Shown here: positions 11,001 through 22,698 of the stretch, piece by piece
How the letters are laid out: each line of letters starts with the position of its first letter
Position numbering within the stretch: position 1 is the stretch's first letter
Assembly: GCA_014904845.1 (NCBI GenBank)
Contig: MU119571.1
Coordinates: 1-44,275, forward strand
DNA length: 44,275 nt
From: Acephala macrosclerotiorum
Taxonomy: Eukaryota; Ascomycota; Leotiomycetes; Helotiales; Mollisiaceae
Reading direction: 5' to 3'
Made by a program: the position numbers and the translations under genes
The notes under the pieces: generated by a model
Seen by the model: the letters and a program-made list of their open reading frames with translations, nothing else
What the model was told of the DNA's origin: nothing
Database searches by the model: none

Positions 11001-14000
11001 AAATTATTAAAATAATAAATATATACGAATAAAAATTTTTATTTGTCGTTATATTATATAACGATATTAATTTATATAGAATTAAATATTTTATAGTTCA
11101 AAAGTAAAAAAAAATAAAAATATTAATTTTTTACGATTTTTTTATTTTTTTGAAATTTTAATATAATTATAGTATTTATAAACGAGAGTTTTTTACTATC
11201 GTCGAATTTTTCAAAAAATACGAATATATATTTCGCGATTTTTTGATTAATACTATTTATATCGATTATTGATTTATTATATTCTTTTTATAATATTTAT
11301 ATTTTAAAAAAATATACGTTAAATAAATATACGAATTATAGAATTTTAATATTCAAATATTATATATTTCTAGTAAAAAAAACAAAATATTTTTATTATT
11401 ATTTTTAGTAAAAATAAATAAAAATAAATACGCGCTTTATATAATTACAAAAATTACAATAAATAAAAAACTAATAATATTTATACAATTACAAAATCAA
11501 CAAATTACTATTATTACAATACTAATTAATATTTAATTTAATTTATTATTTTCGAAATACAAAGAATCGAATTAATATTATAATATTTTAAATTATTTTT
11601 TGTATAATAAAATTTCAAAAAATTTTAATTTTATTAAAAAAAAATATTTATATGAAATTATTTTAAATACGCAATAAAAAACAATAAACTTTAAAAATAT
11701 TATAATAATATTTTACGTTTTTATATTATACAAAATAAAATAATAAAAGTTTTATATTACGTTTACGATAAAATTAAATATTTTATTTTAATTATTATAT
11801 TATATAAATTCTAAAAACATTTTTAATTTCGAATGATTATAAATATTACAAATTACATTTTAAAATATTTATAATACGTAAAATACGTAATAATATAATA
11901 AATACAAATTTTATAATTAATAATAATAAATTTTTTTATATAATTATAAAAAATTGATTTTATTAAATTATTTTTTAAATATATTAACGTATTATAAAAA
12001 TATTTTTTTTTGTTTTTATTAAATATATTTATATATTATTAATAACGTCGTTAAAATAATTCGATGTTTAATAAATTTATTTTGCAAAAAAAGTATTTTT
12101 ATTAGATTTTATATTGATTTTGATTTTTATTTTAAAATAATTATATAACGATTTATAAAAAATTAAAAAATAATATAAATTAATTTTTTTTTTACAATTA
12201 AAAAAATTATAAAAGTAATCGAAAAAATAATAAATTTTATATAATAAATTTTAAAAAAAATTAAAAAAATTAATTTTTTATTATTAATATATTAAAAAAT
12301 TTATATAAGAATTAAATCGTAAAAATATTTTATATTTGAAATTTTTTTCAATTGAAATTTATCGAAGATATTATTTAGTAAAATTTTTAAAAAAAATTTA
12401 TTTATTCGAATATAATAATATTTTTATTGTTACAATATAATTACAATTATATTATTGTATTTTGAAAAGTAAAAAATAGAAAAATATTGTATTACAATAT
12501 ATAATTAAAATAATTTAAATTAAATAAATAATAATAATATTATTAAATCGTAAAAAAAAATAAAAAAATATAAATATAATAAAAATATTAAAAAATAATA
12601 ATTTTATTTCGAGTAATTTATTATATTTTATAATTTCAAATCGACAAAGAAAAAATTTAAATTAATATAAAAAAACTTTTTTATTATTATTGAATATAAA
12701 AATAAATTCTAGAAATTTTATATTATTCGTTAAATTTACGATATTACAATTCTTAGAAAATTTTATAAAAATTATTTCAAGAAATTTAAACTACGAAAAG
12801 AATATTTAATAAATAAATAAAAACGTTTTTTTTTTATTTATTAGAATATACGTTTTGATATCAGCGATTACAAACTACTAAAAAATATTCGAAAACAAAT
12901 AAAGATTTTTGAAATATACTTCAAATAAAATGTACTACAAAAATCGCAATCGAATACTAAAAATGTTTTATGAAAATATTTACAATAATAAAATCAATAC
13001 AACGTTTATTTTTATCGTATTTTAATTGTATTTTTTTTCGTTTATTATATTTACATTTATTATTACAAAGTCACGAAATCGTTTAATCTATTTAAAAACG
13101 TTGTTTATTTTATATAAAATTTATAATATTTAAAATTGATTTTTTTTGTTTTATTTTTTCAATTTAATTTTTACTTTTTTAATATTTTTCAATAACGCGA
13201 ATTCAAATTTTTTTTTAAACAATTATTATAAACATTTTATTCTTTTTTTTCAAACGATAATACGAATATTAATACGAATACAAAAAATTTTTAAAAATCA
13301 ATATATCAAAAAATCAAAAATACTATTTTTAAAAAAAACGTTTTTATAATTACAAACTTAAAAAAACTCTAAAATATATATAGAAATTTAATAAAAATCA
13401 TTATATAAAATTACATTAAAAACAATTTAAACGTTAAAAAAACTTTTAATTATTATTACAATAATCGAATTTAAATCAAACGTTAAATTGAATTCACTAA
13501 AAAATAGATTCAAAGTTTTATATCGATCGTTATAAATTTATTATAATTATTACTCAATCCACGTATTAAATAACAATATATTTGTATTTCACAAAATTAA
13601 TTTTTAATCGCTTATATAATATTTATTTATTTTTGAATTTATTTACAAATTATATTTAAAATTAAAAAACTATTTTATATTAAAAAAAAATTTAAAAAAC
13701 GATCTAAAAAAAAAGATTTTATTACAACAAAAATAATTAATTCGATTATAATAAAACAAATAATCGAAATACAATATACTTTTAATAAAATTATATTCGA
13801 CGAACAATTATAAATCAATATATCAATAAATATTTAATATTCGAAAAAAAATAAAATTAATAATTTATTTATATTTAATTTAAAAATAATTACATTTATT
13901 AATAATAAAAAAAAACTTTTTAAATCGTATTTTAATTTATTATATTCCAATATCAAATTTACGATTATTTTTGAATTTTCTCAATACTACAAATTAATTA

Positions 14001-17000
14001 CATATTAATCGATTTAAATTTATAAAATCGTTTAAATAAAATTTAAAAAAATATTTAAAAAAAATATATTATACAAATTTTTATATAATTATAATCGTTA
14101 ATATTTTAATAATCAATATAAAAAAAATACTATATAAATTATTCGACGAAAAAATTTAAATTTAAAAAAAGTATTTATATATCGTTTAATTTATTAATAT
14201 TTCGAGATATTAAAAAATTATAATATAAATTCGTATTTTATATTTTAAAAATAATTAAAAAATCAAATTATATTATTAATTGTTATCAATTATTAATAAC
14301 GATAAAATGTATTAAATATATAAATTTATTCAAAAAAAATATAATTAATATTTTAATATTACTAGTAATAAAATCGAAAAAAAATTTAATTTTAAAATAA
14401 TACGTTTATTTAATTTCAATTATTTATTTATTATTTATATTTCTAGTATACTATTAAAAAAGATCAAAAAAAAATTAAAAAAAAATTTAAAATCGTTAAT
14501 TCGTTTATATATAAAACGCAATTACGTTTATATATTTTACGATTTAAAATCGTTTATAAAACGTCAAAAGAGTACATAATATATTTTTCAATTATTTATT
14601 AATCGCTCGAAGAAAAAATATAATATTTTATTTGAATTCTTAAAAACTAATAATAATCGTTTTATATATATTGTTTTTACGTTTAAAATAAATAAAAAAT
14701 ATTTTAATATTTTATTTAAATATTTATATAACGATATAAAATTCTTTATATTGAATTTTAAAAAGAATAATAAAAATTTATTATATTACTAATTTTGATT
14801 TACGTTTTTTTTACGTTTACGTTTATTATTTTTATAATTTTTTTATTTTTTTTTTACGTTTATATTTATTATTTTACAATTTTTTATATTTTTCAATTTA
14901 ATATTTATAATTTTTTTTATATATTACGATTATTTTTTTTTTTTCGTTTTCGAATTTTTTATCGAATTATATTTAATTATTAATTTAATTATTTAATAAA
15001 CGTTTTTTATTTTTTGAATTTATTTTATTATTATATTTATTTTAACTATTGATTATACGTTTTCTCGATTTCGAATTTCGATAACGAGTATAAAAATACT
15101 TAAAAATATAATTAATAAATTTATATTTCGTTTTTTTAATATAAAATTTATATAGAAATTACTTATAAACTTAATAAAAAAACGATTATTTCACGTTATA
15201 ATAAAAAGTTCATTGTATAATATTATTATTTTTTTTTTTTTTTAATTTTCGATTTAAAAATTACTAATATTATATTAAATGAAAAATATTTATAATATTA
15301 TTTTAAAGTATTATAATTTCGTAAAAATACGAAATATATAAAAAAAAATTATTATAAAATAATATTATTAACGTAATATTTATTAAAAGTAATTATAATC
15401 GTAATTTTTACGTAATTAATAAAATTTTTATTTTTTATTTTTTTTATAAATACGTAAATTCTTTGTATTATAAAATTTAATTTGTAGATCGTTTTAATTA
15501 ATTTTTTTTTTATTGCGATAATTTTAATATATATTAACAAATATTACTCGTTTAAATTTAATTTTCAATTTCGATTTCTATTAATTAAATCGTTAATATA
15601 ATAAAAAAATTTTTAAATAAAAATAAAATCTAAAAATAATATTATAAAATTTTGCGAATTTCGAGCGTTTTTTATATATAGTCGACAATTATAAATAAAA
15701 TAAACAACGAATAATTTTTTTAATTTTAAATACAAAATTATAATAATTTTCAATATTATATATAATATCGTTTTTATATAAAATTTTTATTAAAAATAAA
15801 TAATTTATTCGTTGATCGAATTAATTTTTAAATAAAAATATTTATTACGTAAAATTTCAAATTTTAATATACTATTGTAACGATTTTCGACCGTTGAAAA
15901 ATAATTAAAAAAAAACGTTTTAACGTTTATTTTTACGTAACGAGAAATTTATTATATTAAAAAAAAAAAAATTTGAAATTTTTGAAATTTTCTCTTATAA
16001 AAATATTAAATTACAATTAAAATAAAATTGTTTTTTAATTGTTTTTTTATAAATATTCGATTTATAATAATAAAATAATACAATTATTATAATATAGCGA
16101 TAAATCGTATTATTAACGACGTCGAGAAATTATTTCGATTTTATTTTTTACTATAATATAACGATTGATTAATTTTTAATTCTCGATATTTTAATACGAA
16201 ATTTTAACTCGAAAAAAATATATTTTTAAAGTTTCAAAATTCAAAATTTACTAAAAACTATTTATTGATTTTATTCGAATAAAAAAAAAAATTTTTAATT
16301 CGTTAAACGAATTAATAAATTTTCAATTTATTTAATAATCGATTTCTATTATCAATATACAGATTTATTTAATATACGTACAAAATTTTTATAAAAATTA
16401 TTAATTTTCACTCTTTAAAAAATTAAAATAATTATCAATAATATTATAATATAAATTGTTTTTACGAAATATAATATAAAATTGACTTTTAATTATTTTA
16501 TAATAATTAAAAAATATAATTTGAAGCGTATTATTTTTATACGTTACTATTTAAATAAAATTATTTCGAGAAAAAAAAAATTTTATTTTTATTATTTTTT
16601 GTTGTCAAAAGTTCAAAAAAAAACTTTAATTAAACAAATAAATAAATTTACGATTTGTAATTTATTTTCAACGATTTAAATAATTACAAATCTAATAAAA
16701 AAAATTATTAAAAAAAAATTTCATAAAAATTAAACGATTTAATTTATTATACAATATAAAAATCGATTCAAATTCAAATATTTATAAAATATTAATAATA
16801 TACAAATTAAAACAAAATATAAACTAATAATTATTGAGTTTTTCAAATTAATAAACAATTTCTTTTATTAATATTTAATAGAAATATAATTTTTTAAAAA
16901 TCATAAATTAATTGTATTTTTTTTTTATTTAATATAAAAATATTATAAAAAAATACAATATTTTGTCGAAAAATATATATAATTGAAATAAGAAAAAAAT

Positions 17001-17670
17001 TTTAATTAGTTTTTATCAAACTATTAAACGTATTATAATCAAAAAAATATATAATAATAAAAAAATAAAATCTATTAAACAAAATAATTTTCGAGAATTT
17101 ATTAATTTATTAATTATTATTTGCGCAAATAATATTTGTTTTTTATTATATTGATTTACTAAAAAAAAATTAATATTTTGTAAAATATATAATATTAAAA
17201 TATAAAAAAAAAAAAAAAATTTTTATAGTTTTTATTAATAAACAATCTAATAATATTTTTAATTTAATTTATTTAATTTAAATATTTAATTTATATATTC
17301 GTATTAAAATTAAAAAAAGTAAAAAAATTTTAATTATAAATAAATATTTTAATTATATAAATATAACGTTTTTAAAAATATATAATAAACTCAAAATTTG
17401 TATTTTGATTTTATTACTTTATAATATTTACAAATTTCAACTTTGTAATATAAATATTTTTTTTTTATTTTTTTATTTAATATTTTAAACTCGTTAATAT
17501 TCTTTTGTACAAAAATAATAAAATTTATAATATATTTAAAAAATTGTTTTACGATTTATTTAAAGAAATTTAAAATTTAATTTTAATCAAATAAAATATT
17601 TTGTTTATATAAATCAAAATTAGTATTATTTTTTTCGATTTTTTTATAATATTAAATATATTAAAAATTC
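8060..17670. other. Long AT-rich RIP-like block, no gene
   Basis: About 9.6 kb of A/T-dominated sequence. Parts (around 9-10.5 kb and 14.8-16 kb) keep C and G almost only as CpG. Others (around 11.4-11.9 kb and 13.1-13.9 kb) retain CpA on the plus strand but are poor in G, suggesting strand-biased mutation. The few open frames are low-complexity Phe/Ile/Asn/Lys strings. A copy of a dispersed repeat lies at 8823-8876. Nothing else is recognisable. Confidence 0.75.
8823..8876 (+). repeat. Dispersed repeat remnant, copy B
   Basis: Matches 1322-1374 over about 50 bases: ATTAATAGTACTATTA, then GTGTTTTTCGGTAAAACGAC and TAGTAAAA. Five of the seven differences I count are transitions and four of those are G/A or C/T with the G/C here. 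This copy is therefore the less mutated one. Confidence 0.55.
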
Positions 17671-17675
17671 GTTCT

Positions 17676-17890
17676 TTGTGGGTACAATATTAGTTTAGTA
17701 GTCACGTGCGGCACTAGGCCAGATCGGGACTAGCGCCGCTTGCGCTAGAGTTGAGATTATATCTTTCAACTTTTGCGTATCTACTAGATTTAAAAGAAGA
17801 ATCAATCAATCAATCAACGAATCATTCAGTTTATTTGTTTATTTCGTTTCTGGCCTATTACTAGTAATAAGTATCTCTGGTAATACTAAT
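17676..17890. other. Short GC-balanced islet, possible solo LTR remnant
   Basis: About 200 bases of near-normal composition between AT-rich blocks. It contains CACGTG at about 17704, a GC-rich stretch (AGATCGGGACTAGCGCCGCT), a CAATCAATCAATCAA run at about 17801-17817 and an inverted ATTACTAGTAAT at about 17858. CAATCAATC runs and CACGTG are common near the ends of fungal Copia-type long terminal repeats, so a solo LTR is possible. I found no target duplication or matching second copy. Confidence 0.3.
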
Positions 17891-18890
17891 ATTCTTTGAT
17901 TTTACTAAAATTAAAAAATTAAATTACTATTTTTAAAATTATAAAAATATTTCAAATAATTAAATTTTTTTATTATTTTAAATAAAAATTTTATAGAAAT
18001 TTTTTTAAATTAATAATTAGAAAATTATTTAAATTAATCGAATAATCAATCGTAAAATATAAAATTATTAATTTCAAAATAATAAATTTAAAAAAAGTTT
18101 TAAATATTAAAAAAAAATAAAAAAAAAAAAAATAAATTTAATTTATTTGAAAAAATATCGAATAATAATATACAATAATAATCAAAATCGAAAATTCAAA
18201 TAATATTAATATATTAATATAATAAAAAAAATTTTATTCAAAAAAAATAAAAATAAAAAAATAAAAAAAATAAAATAAAAAATAAAATCGATAAAAAAAT
18301 TAAAAAAGTTTTTATTATTAAAAAGAAAAAAATAGAAAAAACCAAGAAAATAAAATAGAAAAAAATAAATCGATAAATAAAAAAAAATTAAAAAATTAAA
18401 ATAATTAAAATTATTAAATAAATTAAAAATAAAATTAAAAAAATAATTAAAAAAATTAAATCGTTTAAAATTATAGTATTAAAACTTGGAAATACTATAT
18501 TATAAAGTTTAAAGTCATATGAAGAAATTGAAATAATACAAATTAATATTCAAAAGAAAAAAATAAAATATATAATTAAAAAAAATCGAAATATTATTTT
18601 GTTAAAACGAATAAAGAATTGAAGATTACGATTAATAGAAATAAATTGAATATAATTTGCGATAATATATTTTTAATTTTAGAAAATTCTATAAGAAAGT
18701 TGTGAAGTTATAATTTTTTTTAAAGTTGTGAGACTAATAAATAAATAAAATATATATTCGATGAATATATATATTGACAATAGAAATCGATTATAATAAT
18801 TTCAATCACGCTAATTGTATAATATAGTATTATGTACATTATACGAAAAAAAACTTTGATAAAATAAAAAAAAATAAAAACTTTAAAAAA
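17890..18890. other. AT-rich RIP-like block, left border of the gene island
   Basis: A-rich on the plus strand (many AAAAATAAAA runs at 18.1-18.4 kb), with no gene. Composition changes abruptly to GC-balanced between about 18,885 and 18,920, which marks the boundary of the gene island. Confidence 0.7.
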
Positions 18891-19044
18891 ATACCTCGAA
18901 GTACAAACTTCACCTCGGAACGCGTGGATCGGACCGTGCACGTGGAGAATGCGCTAATCCGAACCAGCTAAGCTACTTTCATTTAGAGTAATTGGCGGGC
19001 CGACGACTTGGCGGTAAATATGGGGAAGTCAGCTGACTTAGTTC

Positions 19045-19051
19045 TATAAAA
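19045..19051 (+). promoter_or_regulatory. TATA box of the 19128 gene
   Basis: TATAAAA lies 83 bases before the ATG at 19128, about 150 bases inside the gene-island border. The sequence between is C/T-rich, as in fungal leaders. The transcript start would fall near 19075-19085 if spacing is normal. Confidence 0.5.
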
Positions 19052-19127
19052 GCTGTTAGCTCCCCACTGCGTCCGCAATCATCTCCCTTCAGAGTTCTAG
19101 TCCGTAACTTCAGAATAATTACCTACA

Positions 19128-19970
19128 ATGTCGACATCTGGCGCCACTCCCGAGACTGGCAATGCGCCAAAGCTTCGACTCGTTCTCCACCGACAAGCTG
19201 ACTCTGACTCGGACTCTGACTCTCAACCAGCACGGGATACGTATCCAACCTTTTCAGAACTCCGCAGCCGCGATGTCATGCCTTATCCTACTCTCGCCGC
19301 TGTCCGCCTCGTTTGGTCTTTTAGTGGTGGTTCCCTAGAGACATCTCTTTCCGTCATGGCCTCTGCCTACAACATCGACGTCCTGGAACCGTATTTTCAG
19401 CAAACGGTCGGCGGAGGTTCAGGTTCACCATGGCACGTCGTCTCGAAGTCGCCACTGACACACCCGCCCGTGTCAGCAATCACAGCAACGGTCGATGACT
19501 TGGAATTGTGGGAGTCGGACTGGTTAGAATTTCACGAAAACCATTCCGATCCCGACTCGTACACGGAGAGCGAAAATCTCAAGTATGGCACTTTGCCCGA
19601 CTATGATCCTGAGAATGATAGAGATCCACCGCATTTACTGAAATGCTGCGGCACCGACCGACCAAGGGGCAAGGAGGGCGGCGTGCTGGTAACGGCATCT
19701 CCGTCTGGACCAGGCTTTGTCACCGTTCATGAATATATCACGACCGTGCATCCTTGGTTAATGCGCAACCGCGGCGACATCTTGAAGGCCATGGACCGCT
19801 GGGAGCAAATGCCTGATCTAGAGGATAAGGATCTGGTGGTGGACCTCGTACAGCCAAAATGCTTAACGATTAAAGAGAAGTCGGAGTGGGTTAGGGAACT
19901 GAGCATGCGACGCCCGAATTGGATGAGTATTCACGATCGTGAGACTAGTGATATATCATATCCTGTATGA
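19128..19970 (+). CDS. Hypothetical protein, single exon, 280 residues
   Basis: An intronless frame from ATG at 19128 (context CTACAATGTCG, a good fungal start) to TGA at 19968-19970. The N-terminus (residues 1-40) is Ser/Asp-rich with a DSDSDSDSQ run. The middle has acidic stretches (ESDWLEFHENHSDPDSYTES) and a Cys pair (LLKCCGTDRP). The C-terminal third is more helical (EYITTVHPWLMRNRGDILKA, EKSEWVRELSMRRPNW). There is no signal peptide or membrane segment, so it is probably nuclear or cytosolic. I do not recognise a domain. Codon use and composition match the rest of the island, and a TATA box precedes it, so it is probably a real gene even though it lies at the AT-rich border. The function is unknown. 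Confidence 0.75.
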   Translation: MSTSGATPETGNAPKLRLVLHRQADSDSDSDSQPARDTYPTFSELRSRDVMPYPTLAAVRLVWSFSGGSLETSLSVMASAYNIDVLEPYFQQTVGGGSGSPWHVVSKSPLTHPPVSAITATVDDLELWESDWLEFHENHSDPDSYTESENLKYGTLPDYDPENDRDPPHLLKCCGTDRPRGKEGGVLVTASPSGPGFVTVHEYITTVHPWLMRNRGDILKAMDRWEQMPDLEDKDLVVDLVQPKCLTIKEKSEWVRELSMRRPNWMSIHDRETSDISYPV

Positions 19971-20101
19971 ACAGCTCTCGAGGGTAGTTGCAAGGAGAAA
20001 ACGTTTGATGCATGGGAAATATCCATTCATTATGCTACAGATTATGTACCTAACAGTGGTATGCGTATATATACATTTCAAAATCCATCCTTTTACAGTC
20101 A

Positions 20102-21920
20102 CTACTTGGTCTTAGGAGCTGCCGTCGCCGAGGCGCAGTACGAGCTCTCAAAGGCAAGTATGGTCGAGACAGCATTCGTATCTGAACCGCAGACAGCATT
20201 CGAGCAGTCTCGAAGGCCGTAATAAAAGTTGATGTTTTGGCAAAGACATGCCGGATCGGCGGTTGCGCATCCCAGACTCGAATATTGCCCGAGCATATTG
20301 TTAAAACATGTCTGGCCACAAGAGGGCAGAGCCGCAACTCCTGTCGCGGTAGGGGTCGCGGTCACCGAGCCTCGAGTTGCTAGCGCTGATGAGCAATAGG
20401 CGCTCTCATAAGCAATGACAGTGCTGGCAACAGCAGTTCCACACGCTCCATTTGAACAATCTCTGATACCGTAGCCAAAGTTTACGTTGCTGCATAAACA
20501 TGACGGATCAGGAGAGCTGCATCCAAGGGATGAATATTGTCCGATCACATTGTTAAAGCAAAGCTGGCCACACGATGGCAACGATGAGATAGCTGCCAAT
20601 GTCGAGGTCGAAGATGATGTCGTTACAGAACTACTTGTTTTTGTAGTCGAGGAGCTCGTCGATGAAGAAGTTGTCACTGTATTACACGTCCCATAGTTCG
20701 GTTGACTAAGTACGTACCAAGTTAGCATACTCTCGTCGAAGAAGACGACCGCGCCGTCTGAATGATTCAGAATGAGACTCACCATCCAACTCCGCAATCC
20801 GAAGGGAGAGATCCGCAAACATTGTCTTTATTGCAGCACTCGCCGAAGAGTGAGCCACAGGTCATACCATTTGCGCCTCCACAGGTTCCGTCGGTCGAGT
20901 TTCCAAAATTCCAACCTGGAGGCCCGGTGGGGGGCAGATTCGCCCACGTACAGTTGCCGGACTGGCATGAGTCCGTGCCACAGAAGGCTGCACCAGTTCC
21001 GCACTTGCCGTCGAAATTGCAACAGTCGCCCCAGATTCCAGCACACAAACGACCGCCAAACTGATCTCCACAGGTGCCGTCGGTGCTCCAAACAATGTCA
21101 CCCGGGCACGCTCCCTCATAGCAAGTTCCAGCTGCGCAGTCTTGTCTGAGAAGATGGCGAGAAATTAGTATATATAAGTGATTTTAGGGGGTAGGCATAA
21201 GGAGTTTAGGAACTAACGTACGTTGAGTTACCACACGTCCAGGTCTGCGAATTGCAACATTGGAAGTCGGTACCGAGGCATGTGGCATTGTTGTTCTTTG
21301 GGCCGCACAGCCCACTTGCACTTCTTAATGGCTCAATAACTGTGATATGCGTGTCAGTACTTGTAGACTTTACGATGGAGACAAGCCAGAATTCTACGCT
21401 ACGGGAATTCGAACTTACAGCCAGAAACGCAATATGGGGTATTTGGCTGGATGTTTGAACAATCGAGCGCCAGTCCGGGGTTCAAGGTGAAGAAAACTTG
21501 GTTTGAGATCCCGTAAAACTGAGATAACAAGGTACAGGTGTAGTAGTTTACATCACTGTCTGTCGTGCCTGAATAGCGGCAGTTGACCTGGCCCGCGGTA
21601 ACATTTCCGACGCTGATTATATCTGTGGCTGTAGAAGAGGTTGCTGCGCTGGCAGAACTTGTCGAGGTAGTGCTTGTTGAGGCCTTTGAGGAGGAGGATA
21701 TGATCGAGTGCACCAGGCTGGCAGAGCTCGAGCTCGACAACGGGCTCTTGCTCGTGCTGGTGCTCTTGCTCGTGCTCTTGCTCGTGCTCGAAGTCTTCAC
21801 TTGGCGTATCTTGAGGCCGGCTTTTGACCATGTAGAGGCCGCGCAGTCGTTGGATGCCAGAACAGAGGAAATGGGGGCAAGGAGGATTGCAAGAGAGAGA
21901 AGTTTGAGTGATGGAGTCAT
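20102..21920 (-). CDS. Secreted LysM / 3x CBM18 / 2x CFEM protein
   Basis: Four exons on the minus strand: 21920-21419, 21339-21222, 21145-20783 and 20705-20102. The introns (79, 76 and 77 bp) all have GT...AG ends and the frame closes exactly at 528 residues. Modules: signal peptide about 1-22; Ser/Thr/Lys-rich linker 43-100; LysM-like domain about 110-168, ending TPYCVSGFIEPLR; three hevein-type chitin-binding CBM18 modules from about 179, 232 and 295 (each with CG...CC...CG); a Ser/Thr linker about 337-368; two eight-cysteine CFEM domains at 371-432 and 455-518, each with the Asp before CLC (PDPSCLC, ADPACLC). There is no C-terminal hydrophobic tail, so no GPI anchor is evident. LysM and CBM18 bind chitin; CFEM proteins are fungal surface proteins, some of which bind haem. 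A wall-binding or chitin-shielding role is inferred. The start at 21920 has the better context (CAAAATGAC); an ATG at 21938 in the same frame is the alternative. Confidence 0.88.
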
Positions 21921-21956
21921 TTTGCAAAGAACCTTCATTGCCAGTGCGACATCAAA

Positions 21957-21970
21957 GAGAGAGAGAGAGA
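21957..21970. repeat. GA/TC microsatellite in the 5' leader
   Basis: A (GA)7 run, read as CTCTCT on the coding strand, about 37 bases upstream of the LysM/CBM18/CFEM start codon. Pyrimidine-rich leaders are common in well-expressed fungal genes. Confidence 0.6.
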
Positions 21971-22593
21971 ATGTGGGTGAGTGTCGAGGGAGAAGGAGAA
22001 GGAGTTGGCCATGACCGGGTAGAAAGATTAAGTGTGTTCTCGAGCTCAACCAAATCATCCCGATGGCTCTGACTGTCTGACCTTGCAAGGTTATTAAAAA
22101 GTGCTCCTAGAAATTAGAACCGATATGGGCCATGGGATTGCAGAGTGGCCAGTCAGTCAGTAAGTCTAACTGTCGTAAGTTGAGCTAATAATCGAGGCTC
22201 ATGAGTACCTCGGAGATTTTTTGTGCATGCCACTTTGGGCAGGTGAGGAAAGAAAACATTTATCCGGAGGAAGCTGCGTAGAGCCAGGTAGGGTAGTAGG
22301 GTTGGGCCAGCGTTACATTATTATAATTACTACAGAGGTTAATTGGGTTCTACTAGTTTCTGCGCTAGCAGGGCACTGCATTGACCTGTTACCCCTTATC
22401 CGAAGTCCTTCGTATCAACCCTAGTAAAAGTTAATCTTCCACACTTGAACTTTACTCAAGCAGGTAATATTTTCCGGATCCAGGAAATCTATTGGTTAAG
22501 AACCTTGCTAGCATCGAATGTGCTAGAACCCAATTAACCTTTATTTCGCCAAGTACGAAAAGTACATGCGGGAAAAGCCATAACTACTACGTA
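21971..22593. other. Intergenic, upstream of the chitin-binding gene
   Basis: About 620 bases between the start of the minus-strand chitin-binding gene and the Tc1 element. Only short frames occur. It should contain that gene's promoter, but no clear TATA box was identified. Nothing else is supported. Confidence 0.4.
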
Positions 22594-22615
22594 CAGGGTC
22601 TTTTAATTGTTAGCG
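22594..22615 (+). repeat. Left terminal inverted repeat of the Tc1 element
   Basis: CAGGGTCTTTTAATTGTTAG then CG, preceded by TA. It pairs with 23931-23953. Confidence 0.75.
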
Positions 22616-22698
22616 CACCGAGAATTGCTACAATGACGCCGCTTTTACAATCACTCCACTGTAGAAACACAATAGAATGCAATGGAGAATGAGGTTAT

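Noticed and set aside
13146..16679. Several 60-70-codon frames made of Phe, Ile, Asn, Lys and Tyr
   Set aside because: Chance frames in nearly pure A/T sequence; no domain and no codon signal.
1..17670. Mitochondrial origin of the AT-rich DNA
   Set aside because: No mitochondrial genes, tRNAs or rRNAs can be seen. The block contains islets with nuclear-type gene fragments, a satellite and RIP-like CpG retention, and it is continuous with nuclear genes.
18720..18941. 73-codon minus-strand frame at the island border
   Set aside because: Mostly A/T-rich Ile/Tyr/Phe sequence with a few GC-rich codons at the border; no supporting signal.
21583..22014. 143-codon plus-strand frame rich in Val/Leu/Glu
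   Set aside because: It is the exact complement of the Ser/Thr-rich linker and signal-peptide coding sequence of the LysM/CBM18/CFEM gene; low-complexity shadow.
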